Notes: generated by a model from the sequence alone, not told the origin. A stretch of 64,000 nucleotides of DNA from Haliclystus octoradiatus (GCA_916610825.1 OU744452.1:2501-66500); one strand, 5' to 3'. Counted from the stretch's first letter, positions 1 to 12,806 are shown. A program made the numbers and translations.

Positions 1-1681
1 GAACTTCTTGTCAGGGAAAGAAAAGTCCAGACAGATAGAGAGACATAATCCATATAAAAGACGTCTAGACAACAATTCAATGGTCTAGACTGCCAAACAG
101 ACATCTAGAGAGTCAAACTGAAGAGGAAGCAAAAAGCCAAATAAAGCCAAGATAACATATGTCTGGATGGCATTACCAGCATCTAAACAGAGAGCAAGAA
201 AATGGGTGTCTAGACTGCAGGATGGAACTCGAGTCAGGAATTTAGACAGAGGCAAGCAAAAAAACGTCTGAACAGCAATACAGAAGTCTAGAAAGAACGC
301 CAAACCTAGTGCAGATAAAAGACGAGTAAAAACTTTGACAGAAGTCAAGACAGAAACCCAGACAAAACAAGAAAGAGGATGTCTAGACAGTCAGAAGGAT
401 TTCTAGACAGAAAGCAAGAGAGAGATTGTCTAGATAGCCAGACGAGTTTCTTGTCAGAGAGACAAATGTTTAGACAGAAAGATAGACATAAACCATATAA
501 AGTATGTCTAGACAACAATAAGGAGGTATAAACAGCCGGAAAGATATCAAAACAGTCAAACCGAAGTGGAAACAAAATGCCAGATAAAGGCAAGCCAATA
601 AATGTCTAGATTTCATTTCAGACATCTAAACAGAATGAAAGAAAACGGGTGTCTGGACTGCAGGAAAGAAGTCGAGTTAGAAATTCGGACAAGGCATGGA
701 AAGATCGTCTACACAAAATGTCTAGACAGGCAACATACAGAAATTTAGAAAGAAAGCCAGGCCTAGTGAAGATGAAGGACGCATAAAAATTGAAACAGAT
801 GTCAAGACAAAAATACAGATAGATGAAAAACAAATGATGTCTTGACAATCAGACAGACATCTAAACAGAGAGTAAGAAAAAGATGATCTAGATAGGCAAA
901 TAAATTCCTTGTAAGAGAGACAACAGTTTAGACAGAAGAACAGACATAGTCGTGATAAAGCACATCTACACATCAAAACGGACATGTAAACAACCAAACA
1001 GACATCTAAACGGTCAAACTGAAGTCGAAACATAAGGCCAGACGAAGGCAAGGCGATTGATGCCTAGACAGTCAAGGAGAAGATGAGACAGGAAGCAAGA
1101 CAAAGCCAGACAAAGTAAGTCTATACAGCCTGAGGGACGTCTCGCAAACAAGACAACAGTATAGACAGAATGCCAAACAAAAACCAGACAGATGATGTCT
1201 AGACAGCTAGACAGACGTCTATAAAGCCAGACAGAAGTCCCGACAGAATGCCAAACAAGTGCAGAGAAAGTACGTTTGAACAGCGAGACTTTCATCTGGA
1301 CAGTCAAGCAGAAGTAGAAACAGAAAGCCAGACAAATTCAAGACAAAGGATGACAAGACAGTCAAACAGACGTATAGACAGGAATGCAGTCAAATGCAAG
1401 ACAAAGTAAGTCTACATAGCCAGACGGTGGTATAGAAAGCAAGACTGAAATCCGGACAGGAAACAAATCAAGGGGTAGACAGATTACGTCTATACAGCCA
1501 AACAGACATCTAGACAGTCAAACAGAAGTCTAATCAGAAAACCAGACAATCTTAGTCTAGACAACCAGACGAAAGTATAGAAAGCCAGACACAAGTCTAG
1601 ACAGAAAACCAGACAGAATTTTAGACAGAAAGCCAGACAAAAGCTACACAGATGACGCTTAGACAGCAAGATGGACGTCTA
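1..1681. repeat. Degenerate TCTAGACAG satellite, left block
   Basis: The block is a loose tandem array built from short words such as GTCTAGACAG, CCAGACA, AGTCAAACAGAAG and GACAAAG. The palindrome TCTAGA recurs every few tens of bases. The plus strand is A/G/C-rich and T-poor, so the complementary strand yields spurious Ser/Leu/Cys-rich open frames. No coding signal is visible. The same words resume at 6,325 after the inserted TIR element, and a small relic sits at 17,575. The unit length is irregular, so this looks like an old, diverged satellite. Confidence 0.85.
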
Positions 1682-1690
1682 GACACTTAC
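1682..1690. repeat. Target-site duplication, left copy
   Basis: GACACTTAC directly precedes the left TIR and matches 6,316-6,324 exactly. Confidence 0.85.
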
Positions 1691-4600
1691 GGTAAACGGA
1701 AAATTCAACTCGCGTCAGCTCTATTTAGTATCCAGTCTACTTTTTCAATGTTATCGACGCGGCTGCGTTTTCTGGGTAAAGCTACTTGGCGTTTTAGTTG
1801 ACGTTCATAACTTCATAATTGAGCTTTTAATGATGGCGACGGTGGTTTAAACTTTGCAATTTCCAGATTTTTCTAAGAGTGAAATTGTTGGAAACACAAT
1901 GTAAACTTGTTTGAAATGATGGAATCAGTACAGCTTCATATGCAACAAAGTATTAATTTTTATGAAGAAGATATAATTAACTGAGATGAGATGGATAAGT
2001 GAAAATATTCAAGTGAGTTTGTCTGAATTCGAACTGACACGAGTTGACATGAGCCTAGCGCGAGTTGAGATTCTTTTCTTCGTTATTGGCGTTGATTTCT
2101 TCATATTCTAATTCCCCATTTTGCCTCAATAGCAAAATAAGCAATACCTTTGAGTCAGTTAGTTAGTTAATTTGTATGTGGGTAATATTGCGAAGATGTT
2201 TGTGCGATTTTATGGTCGCACACATCACTTCACACAACAAGCATAGGCCTATTATAATTTTCTAAGGGTTAGGCGAAATTCACAAGCTTTATTAAGAAAA
2301 CATCATCGTAAGAACATGATACATCATCATTTATCCAGAGCCTTCAAGTTTGAATTAATTATTTTTCCAAAGAGCAGAGACATTTGAGCTTAAGATCAAT
2401 TTTGCTTCTTAAAAAGTCATTAACAGACACAACTGCCTCGGACTTCGTTGAAATACTCTCGGGAACTACGTAAATATAATAGTAAAACCAATTTAATATA
2501 ACACAGTATCACACGTTTAAGGGCCATCCATGAAGTACTCAGAGAGTCAGAGTCAGACTGGACCCTCCCTGTATTCAGCAGTACACTTTCAAATAACCCG
2601 CCTACCTTTCATGTACGCCAGGCTACTTGCAAAGATTCCCACTTTTCTCACTAGTCTCTGCTTTTGTTGTTGTGGTTTGAGCAAGCAAGGCAACAGATTC
2701 TTTAAAATTGCTGATTAAATTGCTTGAGATAGATTGTAGAGCTTTTTGTTACTCTTCGTGTGCCTCCAGTGCCAAACCTTTTCAGGGACGATTTAAAGAT
2801 ACATCTGTAGGCCTACTGTGATGATTGGTACCCCTCCACCTTGTACCCGCAACTGTACGCTTGTGATGTAATTTCCGAAATCTCCAATAACGAAATATCA
2901 CCAGCAATCGTCTGCAAATTATTAGGGAAACGTAATTCTGTTGCCCCAAAACATTTCCAGGGAACACTCTTTCTACTCAGGGGTGCAATCACCCTTCTCT
3001 GCAATCTGGTTTAGGCCTATTGATGACCGCTGATTATTTCACATTGAATTTACATCCTACAATATTTACATCCAGAAGTGGATAAAAATTGATATTTTTT
3101 ATGATTCATAAGCCAAACCTCAGCAGAAAATTCACATTTCTTATTTATAAGAGCAATTACTGGAAGGCTATGATATTTCACATAAAACTAAATGCAAGAA
3201 GAAGTAGGCCTAATTCATCATTTATGCTTTTAAATACACCCTCAAACGTTTTATTAAATTTGACTCCTGCAACCTATTGTTTCCCAAAACGTGAGATCAG
3301 ACTTTTCATTAGATATTGAACAACATCATATTTTGGTTGTAATCATACTTCAAGTTCTTTCAAAATTTCTGACGGAATTTATAGAGAGAGCGCTGGATTT
3401 TTTCATGAAATGTATAGTTAAGTTTTATTATTGACTTTCCTTCCATGCCAAGTTGTTGCTGTTGCCCAATTTTTCTTTGGTTTAAAGGATATTTCTTTGC
3501 AAAAGTATGTCTTGGAAGCCATTATCAGATTGGTATCAATCTTGCAGCATCTTTTAGCATGCATTAAAGATGTTGTCATTGAGGCGACCATCATCCATTT
3601 CCATTAGCTATCAAAAAAGACATAACTAACTTAATGATCTGTACATTCTACACATCACACATGTCACAAGAAACATAACAGACCAAATGGTTACTCCTGT
3701 GAGAGATTGTTACAAATTCAACTCGATAATGTAGTACCTTCCTTTCATGCATCGATAATACATGTATGCGATTCATGTTGAATGGATTTCTGATACCTGT
3801 AATGCAGTTGAGCAAATTTACACCTCGCTGGAAAGCTTCAGATTCAGGTCTTCACATCTGCAAATGACAATTCATTGTTTCCTTATTAACATAGTGTTAT
3901 ATTCAAGCTTTCTAGCAAAATTTGGCCCTCCCTGTAAGCAGCAGTACATTTTCAAATGACTCCTGGAGGCTATCTGTTGTTTCTACTTATTCTATTTATC
4001 CACTCTCGATATCCTTGTTGGGCCAATTTTTTATGTAAATTACTCTTGGTTAGTGTGGATAGATTAATGTTGCAAATTTTCGAATTTCAGGAGAAGTCAA
4101 CTGCGTAGCCTCCAGATGTCGCTATGGTGTATTCTAGATTATTATGTGTGTCATTAGTTGGGTCTGTTCTAAGTTTATGATATACAACTATTGATTATAA
4201 GATTATTGACTGTATAATATTTGCTGCTTATATTTGATCATTATTAAATGGAGTGTGTCATGTTTCAAATGCATCACTTGCTACAAATTATCATTTGACT
4301 AATATATATTTTTTGTTCATATTCACTTGTATTTGAAATAATAGATAGATATAATATTTGAAATGAAATTCTATGGTACAGTTATAAATGTTTGGAGGTC
4401 ATAGTTTTCAAAGTTACAATTCTTTGTTGCCCTTCAGAAAATTGAGATCATTTTTAGATTTTGTTGTTGGTTTGTTTCCCAATTTTTTCAGGGGCCGTTT
4501 GCCCGTTAATAGAGAGGCCATTCCATTATTTCCATTTTTAAAAGAATGACGAAAGTGTTCCCTTAGCTCAATATATTGATTAACTAGCTGTTTATGGATT

Positions 4601-6315
4601 CCATGGTAGCAGGAATTACCATTACAAGTATGTTATTAGAATAAATCTTATGAAGGGTCCTTGACATTTCCTGTTTAGACAACACACTTTTAAAGGATAA
4701 TTCAATGAGTACATCAAGTCACATGGTACATGGGTACAGCATTGTCATGGCTGCAATAGACAGGTGGTTGCTGTAGAGAGGTGGCAAATTGGGAAAATAC
4801 AAAAAACTTTTTGAGATTCATCCCTTGCAAGCAGTCTTCTTACTAGCCTACTGTATTTCATATTTAATTTGTATGCTGCAAAGATGGATCTGTATATGAC
4901 TGACTGCTTACTTACTTTGCAAACTTTTGGTTTGGGCTGTGATTTCCCATGCTGGCAGACATACACCTTCCGATTCAAAGCTATATACGGTACGTCATTG
5001 TTCTACATAATATGAATTTTCACATCAGATAGTTCTGAGTTGTAAGAAATTCCTTAATTGAGGTGATTTCTCACAAGTAACAAGACATTCCCAAAGTAGT
5101 TTTGTTTTTTGCATTTTTACAGTTGTTTAATTGTCATACCTGTTTTTCCAAAACCCTTCTAGCAGTATTCCACACTACAAAAGTTGTTGTTGTTGCCAAG
5201 CTGAAATGCCTGATAAAGTTTTCAGCTGCATCTAGGTCTATCGCTGTCCCGCTTGACTTGGTATCTTGTCTTGGAGACAGAGATTCCCATGCTGCTTGAG
5301 GTTTAATACTGGTTTGCTATATTTGACCAGATTCTATTATGATGGGATTACGTTCCAGTTCCAGAGTACTGACTTCATCTTCTTCCAATTTTTCAAATGA
5401 TGCTATTACTGGATTGATCCATTTCAAATTATTAATCAAAATCCGTGCTCCATGTTAAAATGAACAATAAAAGGATTGATCTCTTTGATCTGACGACATG
5501 TGTGATTTGAATCATATTTCCCGCCAAAAAAACATAGATTTCTATGCGTGGGACGTTTGAATTAAAAGTCAAGACTTTGATTGAGAACGGGAGAAACAAT
5601 TCAATTTTTTCATAATTTACGTTATATGTGAAGATATTATTACGGTTATTATTATTACTGAACAGTAAAGGAACATCATCTAAACATTTCGCGAATTTTT
5701 TTGGGGATTTTTGTTCTGCAATTCTTCTGCATGTTTATTCAAAATGACTCTCAACTCGTGTCAGCCTTAATTCAACTTGTATCAGCTTCATAAAAACATA
5801 TCAAAATAGCAGCCAATTTCATCGCTCTGGATGCTTTCTTATAGGGCATAAATGATCCAAACTGATGTAAAATGATGCTGTAAGACTTTGATGGGTTTTC
5901 TTGGTAGATCGTAAGCATAAACAACAAACTACTTCTGTTCTTTTTTATATTTCTACACTATCAACTCGTGTCAGCCTCAATTCAACTTGTATCAGCTTCA
6001 TAAAAACATATCAACATCACAGCTAACATCATCGCTCAGGATGCATACATCATTGCGCTTGCCTCGCAAAATATGTTATCCTACATATTCCCCTTATAAT
6101 TTTGATGAGCAATGAAGTCAAGGCAATCGTGAAAGCTTATATGTTGCAGCACGCTTGCAGTTACTAAACTACGAGACAAAAGCCATTACTGAATGCGATT
6201 AAGTTGACGATAGACGCAAAAGCAACATTACGTTGAAACGGAACCGCGCTCGTACTATTGACAAAGTAGACTGGATACTGAATAGAGCTGACGCGAGTTG
6301 AATTTTTCGTTTACC
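1691..6315. mobile_element. Non-autonomous DNA transposon, 4.6 kb, about 59-bp TIRs, 9-bp TSD
   Basis: The left end (1,691-1,749, starting GGTAAACG) and the right end (6,257-6,315, ending CGTTTACC) are inverted copies that differ at about three positions. The 9-bp word GACACTTAC lies immediately outside both ends (1,682-1,690 and 6,316-6,324), and satellite sequence continues beyond each, so the insertion boundary is well defined. The interior has no open frame longer than about 77 codons and no transposase motif. It probably moves in trans or is an old internally rearranged derivative. A 9-bp duplication with long TIRs fits MULE/Mutator-like elements, but the superfamily is inference. The word CAACTCGYGTCAGC inside each TIR is repeated internally. 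Confidence 0.85.
5750..6055 (+). repeat. Direct repeat pair carrying CAACTCGTGTCAGC-type motifs
   Basis: About 95 bases starting near 5,750 are repeated with a 210-base offset near 5,960. Each copy begins with CAACTCGTGTCAGCC and soon has the variant CAACTTGTATCAGC. The same motif occurs in both TIRs, and inverted forms lie at about 2,035-2,078 (ACACGAGTTG, GCGCGAGTTG). The spacing and recurrence suggest subterminal protein-binding repeats of the transposon, which is inference. Confidence 0.7.
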
Positions 6316-6324
6316 GACACTTAC
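6316..6324. repeat. Target-site duplication, right copy
   Basis: GACACTTAC directly follows the right TIR and matches 1,682-1,690 exactly. Confidence 0.85.
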
Positions 6325-6775
6325 ACAAAATGCTAGACAGCCAGACGGACGTCTCCAAAGCCAGACGAATGCAAGGCTAAGGATGCCTGTACAGTCAAGC
6401 AGACATCTAAACAGGAACCTAGACAAATGACAGGCAAAGTGATTCTATACGGTCATGCGGTCGTTTTGAATGACAGACAAAAGTGTGGACAGAATGCGAA
6501 ACAATGGGCAGACAAAGTGAGTTTAAACAGCCAAACAGACATCTAGGCAGTCAAACAGAAGTCTAAACAGAAAGCAAAATAGATGCTAATCAAAAGACAC
6601 CTCAATATCCAGACGGACATATAGACAATCAAACAGGAAGCCAATAGTCAATACGTCTACACAGGAAGCCAGAAAAATGACAGAAAAGTAAGTCTATACA
6701 GTCAGACGGTAGTCTAGAAAGCAAGATAACAATCTGGACAAAAAGACAGACAATGGGCAGACAAAGTGTTGGACC
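6325..6775. repeat. Degenerate TCTAGACAG satellite, right block
   Basis: This continues the satellite seen at 1-1,681, with the words CCAGACGGACGTCT, AGTCAAGCAGACATCTA and CAGACAAAGT. The two blocks were one array before the TIR element inserted. Confidence 0.8.
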
Positions 6776-7217
6776 GTCATCTGAGACCTGTTTATCATTA
6801 GGAATGGCTCACCTTCGGGGATTAAATAAAGTTGCTTCACATGTTCTGAATGTATTATGTTTTATGTGGTATTATGTAGTATTATATATACAGTTTCATC
6901 TATAATGGATGCTCAAATTTTACAGCCTTCGTGCCATAACCAAGCAATTTGCAGGGTATACTTTTCACGAATTTGAAGGCCATTTTGACTTTTTTGGCAA
7001 TGCTGAAAATGCAATGATGTTTTGAAAGCCTGACACACCCCGCTCCTCGCTTTCATTCTCACGCCTCAATTTGAATCTTATGAACAAAGGTTGCCAAGGA
7101 AGCGTTGCCAAGCAAACACAGAAAATAAATCAGTGCATGCTTTCTGAGTATTAAATGTTCATTTAACTTGATCTTTTGGTTGCTTTAAAATGCTAGAAAG
7201 CCAAGTCAAAATTAATT
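6776..7217. other. Non-coding spacer
   Basis: AT-rich unique-looking sequence between the satellite and the pseudogene. I see no open frame, RNA gene or repeat structure that I can support. Confidence 0.5.
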
Positions 7218-9275
7218 ATGGATATACAAAATGAATTGTATTGCATTATTTGTAATTGACCTGAGCAAACTAATGATAAATTAAGTAAATGCAAGGACAT
7301 TAATTCTTGGTCAGCACTCCGTAAAGCAGCAGATATAAGATGCTTTGCACAAATCACAGACCTTACATTTGATGATAATAGCTTTCCAGAATTTTCTGTG
7401 CTTTATGATCGCTCCTGCAGAGCATCATTTACTCATAAAAAAGAGCTATCAAAGTTAACATCTACGGCTGAATCTGTTCATGATTCTGAACAGGGTTTAC
7501 GAAAAAGTCAACGAGATAGCAGTACAGAGAGCTCAGTTATCCATCCCAAGACATGTATTTTCTGCAAAAGAGGTAAATACATACCGACAACATCCACATC
7601 TGAAGAGAAATTGAGCAGCTGTATTGAGTTCCCGCAGACAATAAGGTGTGTTTAATTTAGTTTAGTGTTATAATATTTATAATTAGTTTATAAGACACTT
7701 CTATTTATTCCAGTTCAGATTTATTGGAGGATATATGATAATAATTGGTATTGAATAAAATAGAATGGGTAATTTCTCACCCTTATCCTTCGGGAGAACG
7801 TCAGATAGGGTTTATCCCCCTCAGGATAGCAATTATGTTTTTTTAATATTCACAGCAATATTCTGTATGAGCCCTGACGTATTTGAGATGACATGCAGCA
7901 ATCAACATTTCTTAAGCAACATTTACGTAGGGAATGAATTCATTTGGGGTCCCCTATTTTAAGGTTGATGCGTCCCCAACCGCAGCATATAATAGCATAT
8001 CAAAAGAAATATTGAACCAATAATGAATGGAATGTGATATAGTCAAAATGTGTTTCTTTAATAGGTCAATGTTCATGAGAGGCAGTATTATTTAGCACAC
8101 ATTTTAGTAGATTTGCGTAGTTCCATACCGTACCATGTCGGATACTACATGAGGACCAGCCACCACTACTTCTCATCTGATTGTTGAAAACTGTATTCCT
8201 GTTTTATTGCAACAATTAATTTGAACCTTTAACAGGTAAAACTGAGTGCTGAAAAACATATACAAGATGGTTCTGATTGTCAGGAAGTGGCAAATAAAGT
8301 GTTGGTGCATTGCTGGAAAGACCTAATTTCAAGTGAAGCGAAGTACCATACATCTTGCTATAAGTCATTTATACGCTCATACGAGGATGCCAGCAAAGAG
8401 GCAGCACCAGAGACAAATACAGAAGTACAAATTGAAGATGAGACAACAGCCCTTGACTGCATTTATGATTCTGTATACGCTTACTGTCAAGATTTAATTG
8501 ATAATCCAACCTACGTTGAGTTGAAAACCATCAAGGTCTATATGAAAGACCAAGCAAAGCTATTGAATTGCCAACTTGAGGCTTCAATATTAAACAATCT
8601 TTCAAGCAATATTTCTAAAAAATTTAATGTTCACATAAGGTTTGCACATCCTTCATACAATAAAGTGTTGGTATATCCTCACACTTTGTCATTAGACGAA
8701 CTTCTATTTCAGAGTCTTGCGACCCGTCTGGAGCTTGAAGCTGCCCAATATATAGGCACAGATGAAATAAACGTTGCTACAAATATAGCAAAAATCTGCA
8801 TTATGATATCAAGAATCAATTACCATTTATGTCCTGGCCTCCAAATGAAAACGATCTAGACCCAAATTGTCTTTATAACTATATTCCAGATATTTTAGAT
8901 AAGTTTTGTACAGTTTTGCTATCTGCTGAACGACAAAGCAGTGAACGCAGTCAAGGTGAAGGCATTATGCGTCTTATGAACTCCCTTTGCTAGGATATAG
9001 TCTATATGGTTACTAATCTAATGGGGAAATAATAACAATTGTGAAAGCGCTTTGCAGTAATACTAAGGTGTTAAAACTGGTCAATAAGTTTGGCCACGGT
9101 ATTATCTATAGTTCAGTTGAGAAACTTTAGACTGAAATGGCACTTAACATTATCAATAAACAGAAGCAAAGCAAAGTCGTCATCCCAAGAGAAATTTTAG
9201 AGAATGATGGGAGGCTTGTAATTTCATTAATGATTGCGGACAACATTGATAACTTGGAATGCACCCTGACCGGAT
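7218..9275 (+). pseudogene. Decayed copy of an uncharacterised multicopy animal gene family
   Basis: Reading resumes across breaks to give one protein-like series. It starts at the ATG at 7,218, has CIIC within the first 12 codons, then CIFCKRGKY near 7,550. A second exon-like stretch from 8,236 contains WKDLISSEAKYHTSCYKSF, a later frame contains WPPNENDLD, and further on are VNKFGHG and DNIDNLE. I recall this order (paired Cys modules, YHxSCY, WPP, NKFGHG, DNID) from large uncharacterised families in fish and invertebrate genomes; the function is unknown. Damage: TGA at 7,257-7,259, an exon join between the GT at 7,646 and AG at 8,235 whose phases do not agree, a frameshift near 8,810-8,825, TAG at 8,991-8,993 and TAG at 9,128-9,130. 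Homology fades after about 9,275, so the 3' part is missing. Read-through use is unlikely with this many lesions. Confidence 0.7.
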
Positions 9276-9890
9276 CGCGATTTGACAAACAAAGTTGTGA
9301 AGTTGCGACCACCTGCGCGCGCATGTGCCGTAACATATCCAAAGCAGTCAATATGCTCTGGTTGTGTGTGCAAAGCCTAACACGCAAGTTATCTGAACAA
9401 AATGGCGATCAGAAGCAGACGTAAAACGAAGGAACCCTCTGACTTATATTTATATTACACTTTACATTTCTTCATGAAAACTGGAACATTTGATTACACT
9501 TCAAAATAAAAAATTTACGATTAACGGGATTTGGGAAAACTTATATTATCAAGTCAAATAGTCGACGGCATAAATCTTAATTTCTGAATGTCATTATTAT
9601 TTGATTATTCGATGGTTCTAGACACACTGTAGTCGAGAATTTATATTGCTACAAAGGTAAGCACATAATAAACTATGACTTATTTAAGTTTGAAACTGTT
9701 GACGTCATTTGATAATGCTTCAACAAACAGCAGCTCAATATTTATTTCGCAAAAACACGACAGTCGAGTTCAACCATGGATCAACGAAGTCTAGAAAACC
9801 TTCTGCAGCCTACGTTGGCAATAAAAACTTTCAAGTGTCTGGTTCTTCTAAAAGCGCACTCTAATTTATCTCAAAATGGTTGCGTGGTTA
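9276..9890. other. Non-coding spacer after pseudogene
   Basis: The pseudogene frame runs on to 9,424 but no longer resembles the family. The rest is AT-rich with no supported feature. Confidence 0.45.
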
Positions 9891-10540
9891 TCTCAAAGCC
9901 ATTTTTTACTTTTTCAACTATAAGGTCTCTCAAATCAAAACAAGATTTGTGAATGACTACATATCACTCAACATCTATTACATGCATAGACATGTATCGA
10001 CGTAAATTGATAAAATTTCATGAAAAATTATCAAGTTTAATATGCTTAGACTAGATATAACCATCCAAGTTGACAAAGGTTTTCTTGGGGAAGGGGAGTC
10101 AAAGTGCCGGTCTTGGTCTCTCCAAATAAATTGAGACATGCAGATGACTAGATATTACTAGATGTTAATCTTAGACATGTATCGAAATAAATACAAAAAA
10201 ATTCGTGAAAATATATTGAGCAAATATTCAGATAAAGCCTATTGAGATGACAAAGGGGGCATTTGGGGTTTATCAAAATGCCGGGTTTTCACTTTTTTCA
10301 ACTTCCAGGTCTTTCAAAATAAATTGACACAAGCAGATGATTAGATCTGCATTATCGAAGTAAATTCAAAACATTTCTTGACAAAATATCTAGTTTATAT
10401 TTAGATAGAGCCATTTAAGTTGACAATGTGGGCATTTCGGGTTTTTCAAAAAGCTGGGTTTACACTTTCTCCAATTTCTAGGTCCCTCAAATTAAAACGA
10501 GGGATGCCAATAACTAGATATCATTAGAGATTACTCTTAT
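9890..10540. repeat. Diverged tandem repeat, about 185-bp unit
   Basis: Three full units and a partial fourth share an ordered set of words: TTTTTCAAC, then GGTCTCTCAAAT or GGTCTTTCAAAAT, then a block with GACATGTATCGA, then AAGTTGACAA and a G-rich TTTGGGGTTT or CTTGGGG segment before TCAAA(A/G)TGCCGG. Starts are near 9,900, 10,110, 10,290 and 10,465. Units are well diverged, so the array is old. No coding potential is seen. Confidence 0.7.
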
Positions 10541-11559
10541 TTTACTTATTTTATTAAAAAATACATAAAATACAACGGTTTTTCGTTGTCGGATCTACTT
10601 TTTCTGTCAAAAATGTGCAATAATCCGCAGCGCCTTTGGACTGTGCAATCGCTGTTTTAAGTACACATCACCTCAATTTGTGACAGTTGTTGCCTTCTTC
10701 TAGGGATGGGAATCGACAGTCAAAACGGTAATCGAATATTCGACAATGCACTATTCGATTCGAATCAAATAATAATCGAAATCTCTTGTTCTATTGTTGC
10801 CAATCAAGTAGACAATGAAATGACAAACAAAACCTTTTCCATGACTGCAAGAATTGTGTTGAAAACATCAAATTCAACTAAAACTATCGTTACATAGATT
10901 TTTAAAGATTTTGGACACATTAATAGAACAGTTTGTTCGCTCAGTTCGTTTCAACATTAGTTTAGAGAATTCATGTTATTCAACGCGCTTCATGTTTCAG
11001 CACGTCTGTTCGATCAATTAAATTTTATAGAACAGAGTCTGAAATAGAGATAATGGCACGTAACTTGAGATTTTCTTTGTTAATTAGGTAAATAGGGGGA
11101 GTTCCGTAGACCATCAAAACACGCAAAAGACGTCGCTTTGAATGATTTGTCGCGTGTTTGTTTTGTATTTTATATTGGCGAAAAGAGCATTTGATTTTGA
11201 GGAAAATTTATCCAAGAAAAGTTGCTTTATATTTGGAAACAAGCATATTTAGAATAAATTTAAATAATCGACTATTCATTTTACTATTCGAATAATTAAT
11301 ACAGTCAAATCTGTTATAACGGTCACCTCTATACAGCGGACATCTATCTATGCGTGCAGCTGATTGCAGCGATGTGAAATGTACAAATGTGGTAGTTTCG
11401 GCCATTTCAACTATGGCTGTGATGACAGCAGGGAAACGATTAAGAGGGTATGATGCATGTGAAGCAGGCCATAGCCCCAACAAAATTGAAACAAGGATTT
11501 ATTGGTCTTTCATTTATTAGTACATAAAAAGCGATTTAAGGCATTGATTGGTACAGGAT
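10541..11559. other. Non-coding spacer with possible pogo-like end
   Basis: There is no supported gene. Words resembling ATTCGA recur at 10,730-10,790 and 11,270-11,300. Near 11,312 the sequence TACAGTCAAATCTGTTATAA looks like the end of a Tc1/mariner-pogo type element, but I find no matching opposite end. Confidence 0.35.
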
Positions 11560-12242
11560 TCACTACATCTATTGTCAGCAATTATTCCTTTAAAACACGA
11601 AATTTAAAATACGAACCAAGGCCAGCAACATCAAGCCGTAGAAAAGGGAAAAGGAGGAGAAATGTCACATGGTTTAACCCACCGTTCAACAAAAGTGTGA
11701 AAAGCAACATTGGCCGAACGTTCCTCAACCTAGTCAAAAAGCACTTTCCGAAGACAAGTAGGTTACATAAGATTTTCAATCAAAACACGCTAAAAGTAAG
11801 TTACAGTTGTACTTCCAATATGAAAACAATCATTACTAACCACAACAAGAATTTAACAAATACAGAAATGGAAGTAACAGAAAATGCGCAATTATGCAAC
11901 TGCCGCACAAAGGAAAATTGTCCATTAAACAATAGATGCCTTATGGAAGGATTAATCTACAACGCCAAAGTGACTACCCCGGAAGACCAAGAGGGTAAAA
12001 ATTACATCGGTCTGACGGAAAACTCTTTCAAGACACGCTACACACAGCACACAAGCACATTCCAGCATGATAAACATACACACAACACGCAACTATCAAA
12101 ACATATTTGGGAACAGAAGGACAAAGCCACCGTCTACAACATCGAATGGACAGCTCTATCGAGAGCAAAGCCATACAATAATATAACGAAAAGATGCCAG
12201 CTATCCCTGGCAGAAAAATATCATATCATTTGTTCCAAATAA
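11502..12242 (+). CDS. PLE-1 GIY-YIG endonuclease fragment, broken at C-terminus
   Basis: An open frame of 246 residues; only the portion from about residue 35 is element-derived. It contains WFNPPFNKS, a Cys cluster (CNCRTKENCPLNNRC) and the GIY-YIG-type segment NYIGLTENSFKTRYTQH, followed by LSKHIW. The Cys cluster resembles the zinc-binding motif known upstream of GIY-YIG in some PLEs. In PLEs this domain nicks DNA to prime reverse transcription. Compared with PLE-2, a Glu codon has become TAA (12,240-12,242) and a Cys codon TGA further on; the ancestral stop would be TAA at 12,330-12,332. The ATG at 11,502 is probably not a genuine start because the 5' part is missing. Confidence 0.85.
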   Translation: MVFHLLVHKKRFKALIGTGFTTSIVSNYSFKTRNLKYEPRPATSSRRKGKRRRNVTWFNPPFNKSVKSNIGRTFLNLVKKHFPKTSRLHKIFNQNTLKVSYSCTSNMKTIITNHNKNLTNTEMEVTENAQLCNCRTKENCPLNNRCLMEGLIYNAKVTTPEDQEGKNYIGLTENSFKTRYTQHTSTFQHDKHTHNTQLSKHIWEQKDKATVYNIEWTALSRAKPYNNITKRCQLSLAEKYHIICSK

Positions 12243-12540
12243 GCATTACTTAACAAAAGATCTGAGTTAATTTCAAAATGAAGGCACAAGAATAAATTTT
12301 ATTTTACTAATTATAAATCGACTAAAACATAACCTGTAACAATTAAATGCCGCATAGGAAACGATCACAAAGAAAACACGCATATTGCGATACAATAGGC
12401 TTTATCCCATTTAACAATAGCTGCGATTTATGTAAGTTTATATCAGAGGTACCATGTATGTTTTTTATTATCTAGTTTTAACTGTCTGATGATCGCAATA
12501 AAGCGTGAAACTTCAAGTTACAGTAACAAATTGTGTAGTC
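11560..12540 (+). mobile_element. Penelope-like element, 5'-truncated copy (PLE-1)
   Basis: This keeps only the C-terminal part of a PLE polyprotein plus its 3' region. The coding part matches the opposite-strand copy at 13,134-15,032 from the WFNPP(F/Y)NKS segment onward. The reverse transcriptase domain is absent. A hammerhead ribozyme lies about 240 bases after the reading frame (12,481-12,524). The copy faces PLE-2 tail to tail, with a (TTA)n tract between them. Confidence 0.85.
12481..12524 (+). ncRNA. Hammerhead ribozyme (type I-like) in PLE-1 3' region
   Basis: The catalytic core is present in order. Stem I 5' strand is ACTGT (12,481-12,485), then CTGATGA (12,486-12,492). Stem II is CGC...GCG around an AATAAA loop (12,494-12,505). 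GAAA follows at 12,507-12,510. A three-pair stem III (ACT/AGT, loop TCA) ends at 12,518, H17 is T at 12,519, and the stem I 3' strand ACAGT is at 12,520-12,524. Cleavage would fall after 12,519. Short-stem-III hammerheads are known in PLEs. One oddity is a U-U apposition at the base of stem II. Confidence 0.8.
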
Positions 12541-12602
12541 TTTGACTCCTCTATTTATATTTACAGCTCTGTCAACAGACATTGAGCACTGTTTTACTGC
12601 TA

Positions 12603-12806
<204 letters not shown>

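Noticed and set aside
85-1307. Overlapping minus-strand frames rich in Ser, Leu and Cys
   Set aside because: They are antisense readings of the TCTAGACAG satellite and lack consistent domains.
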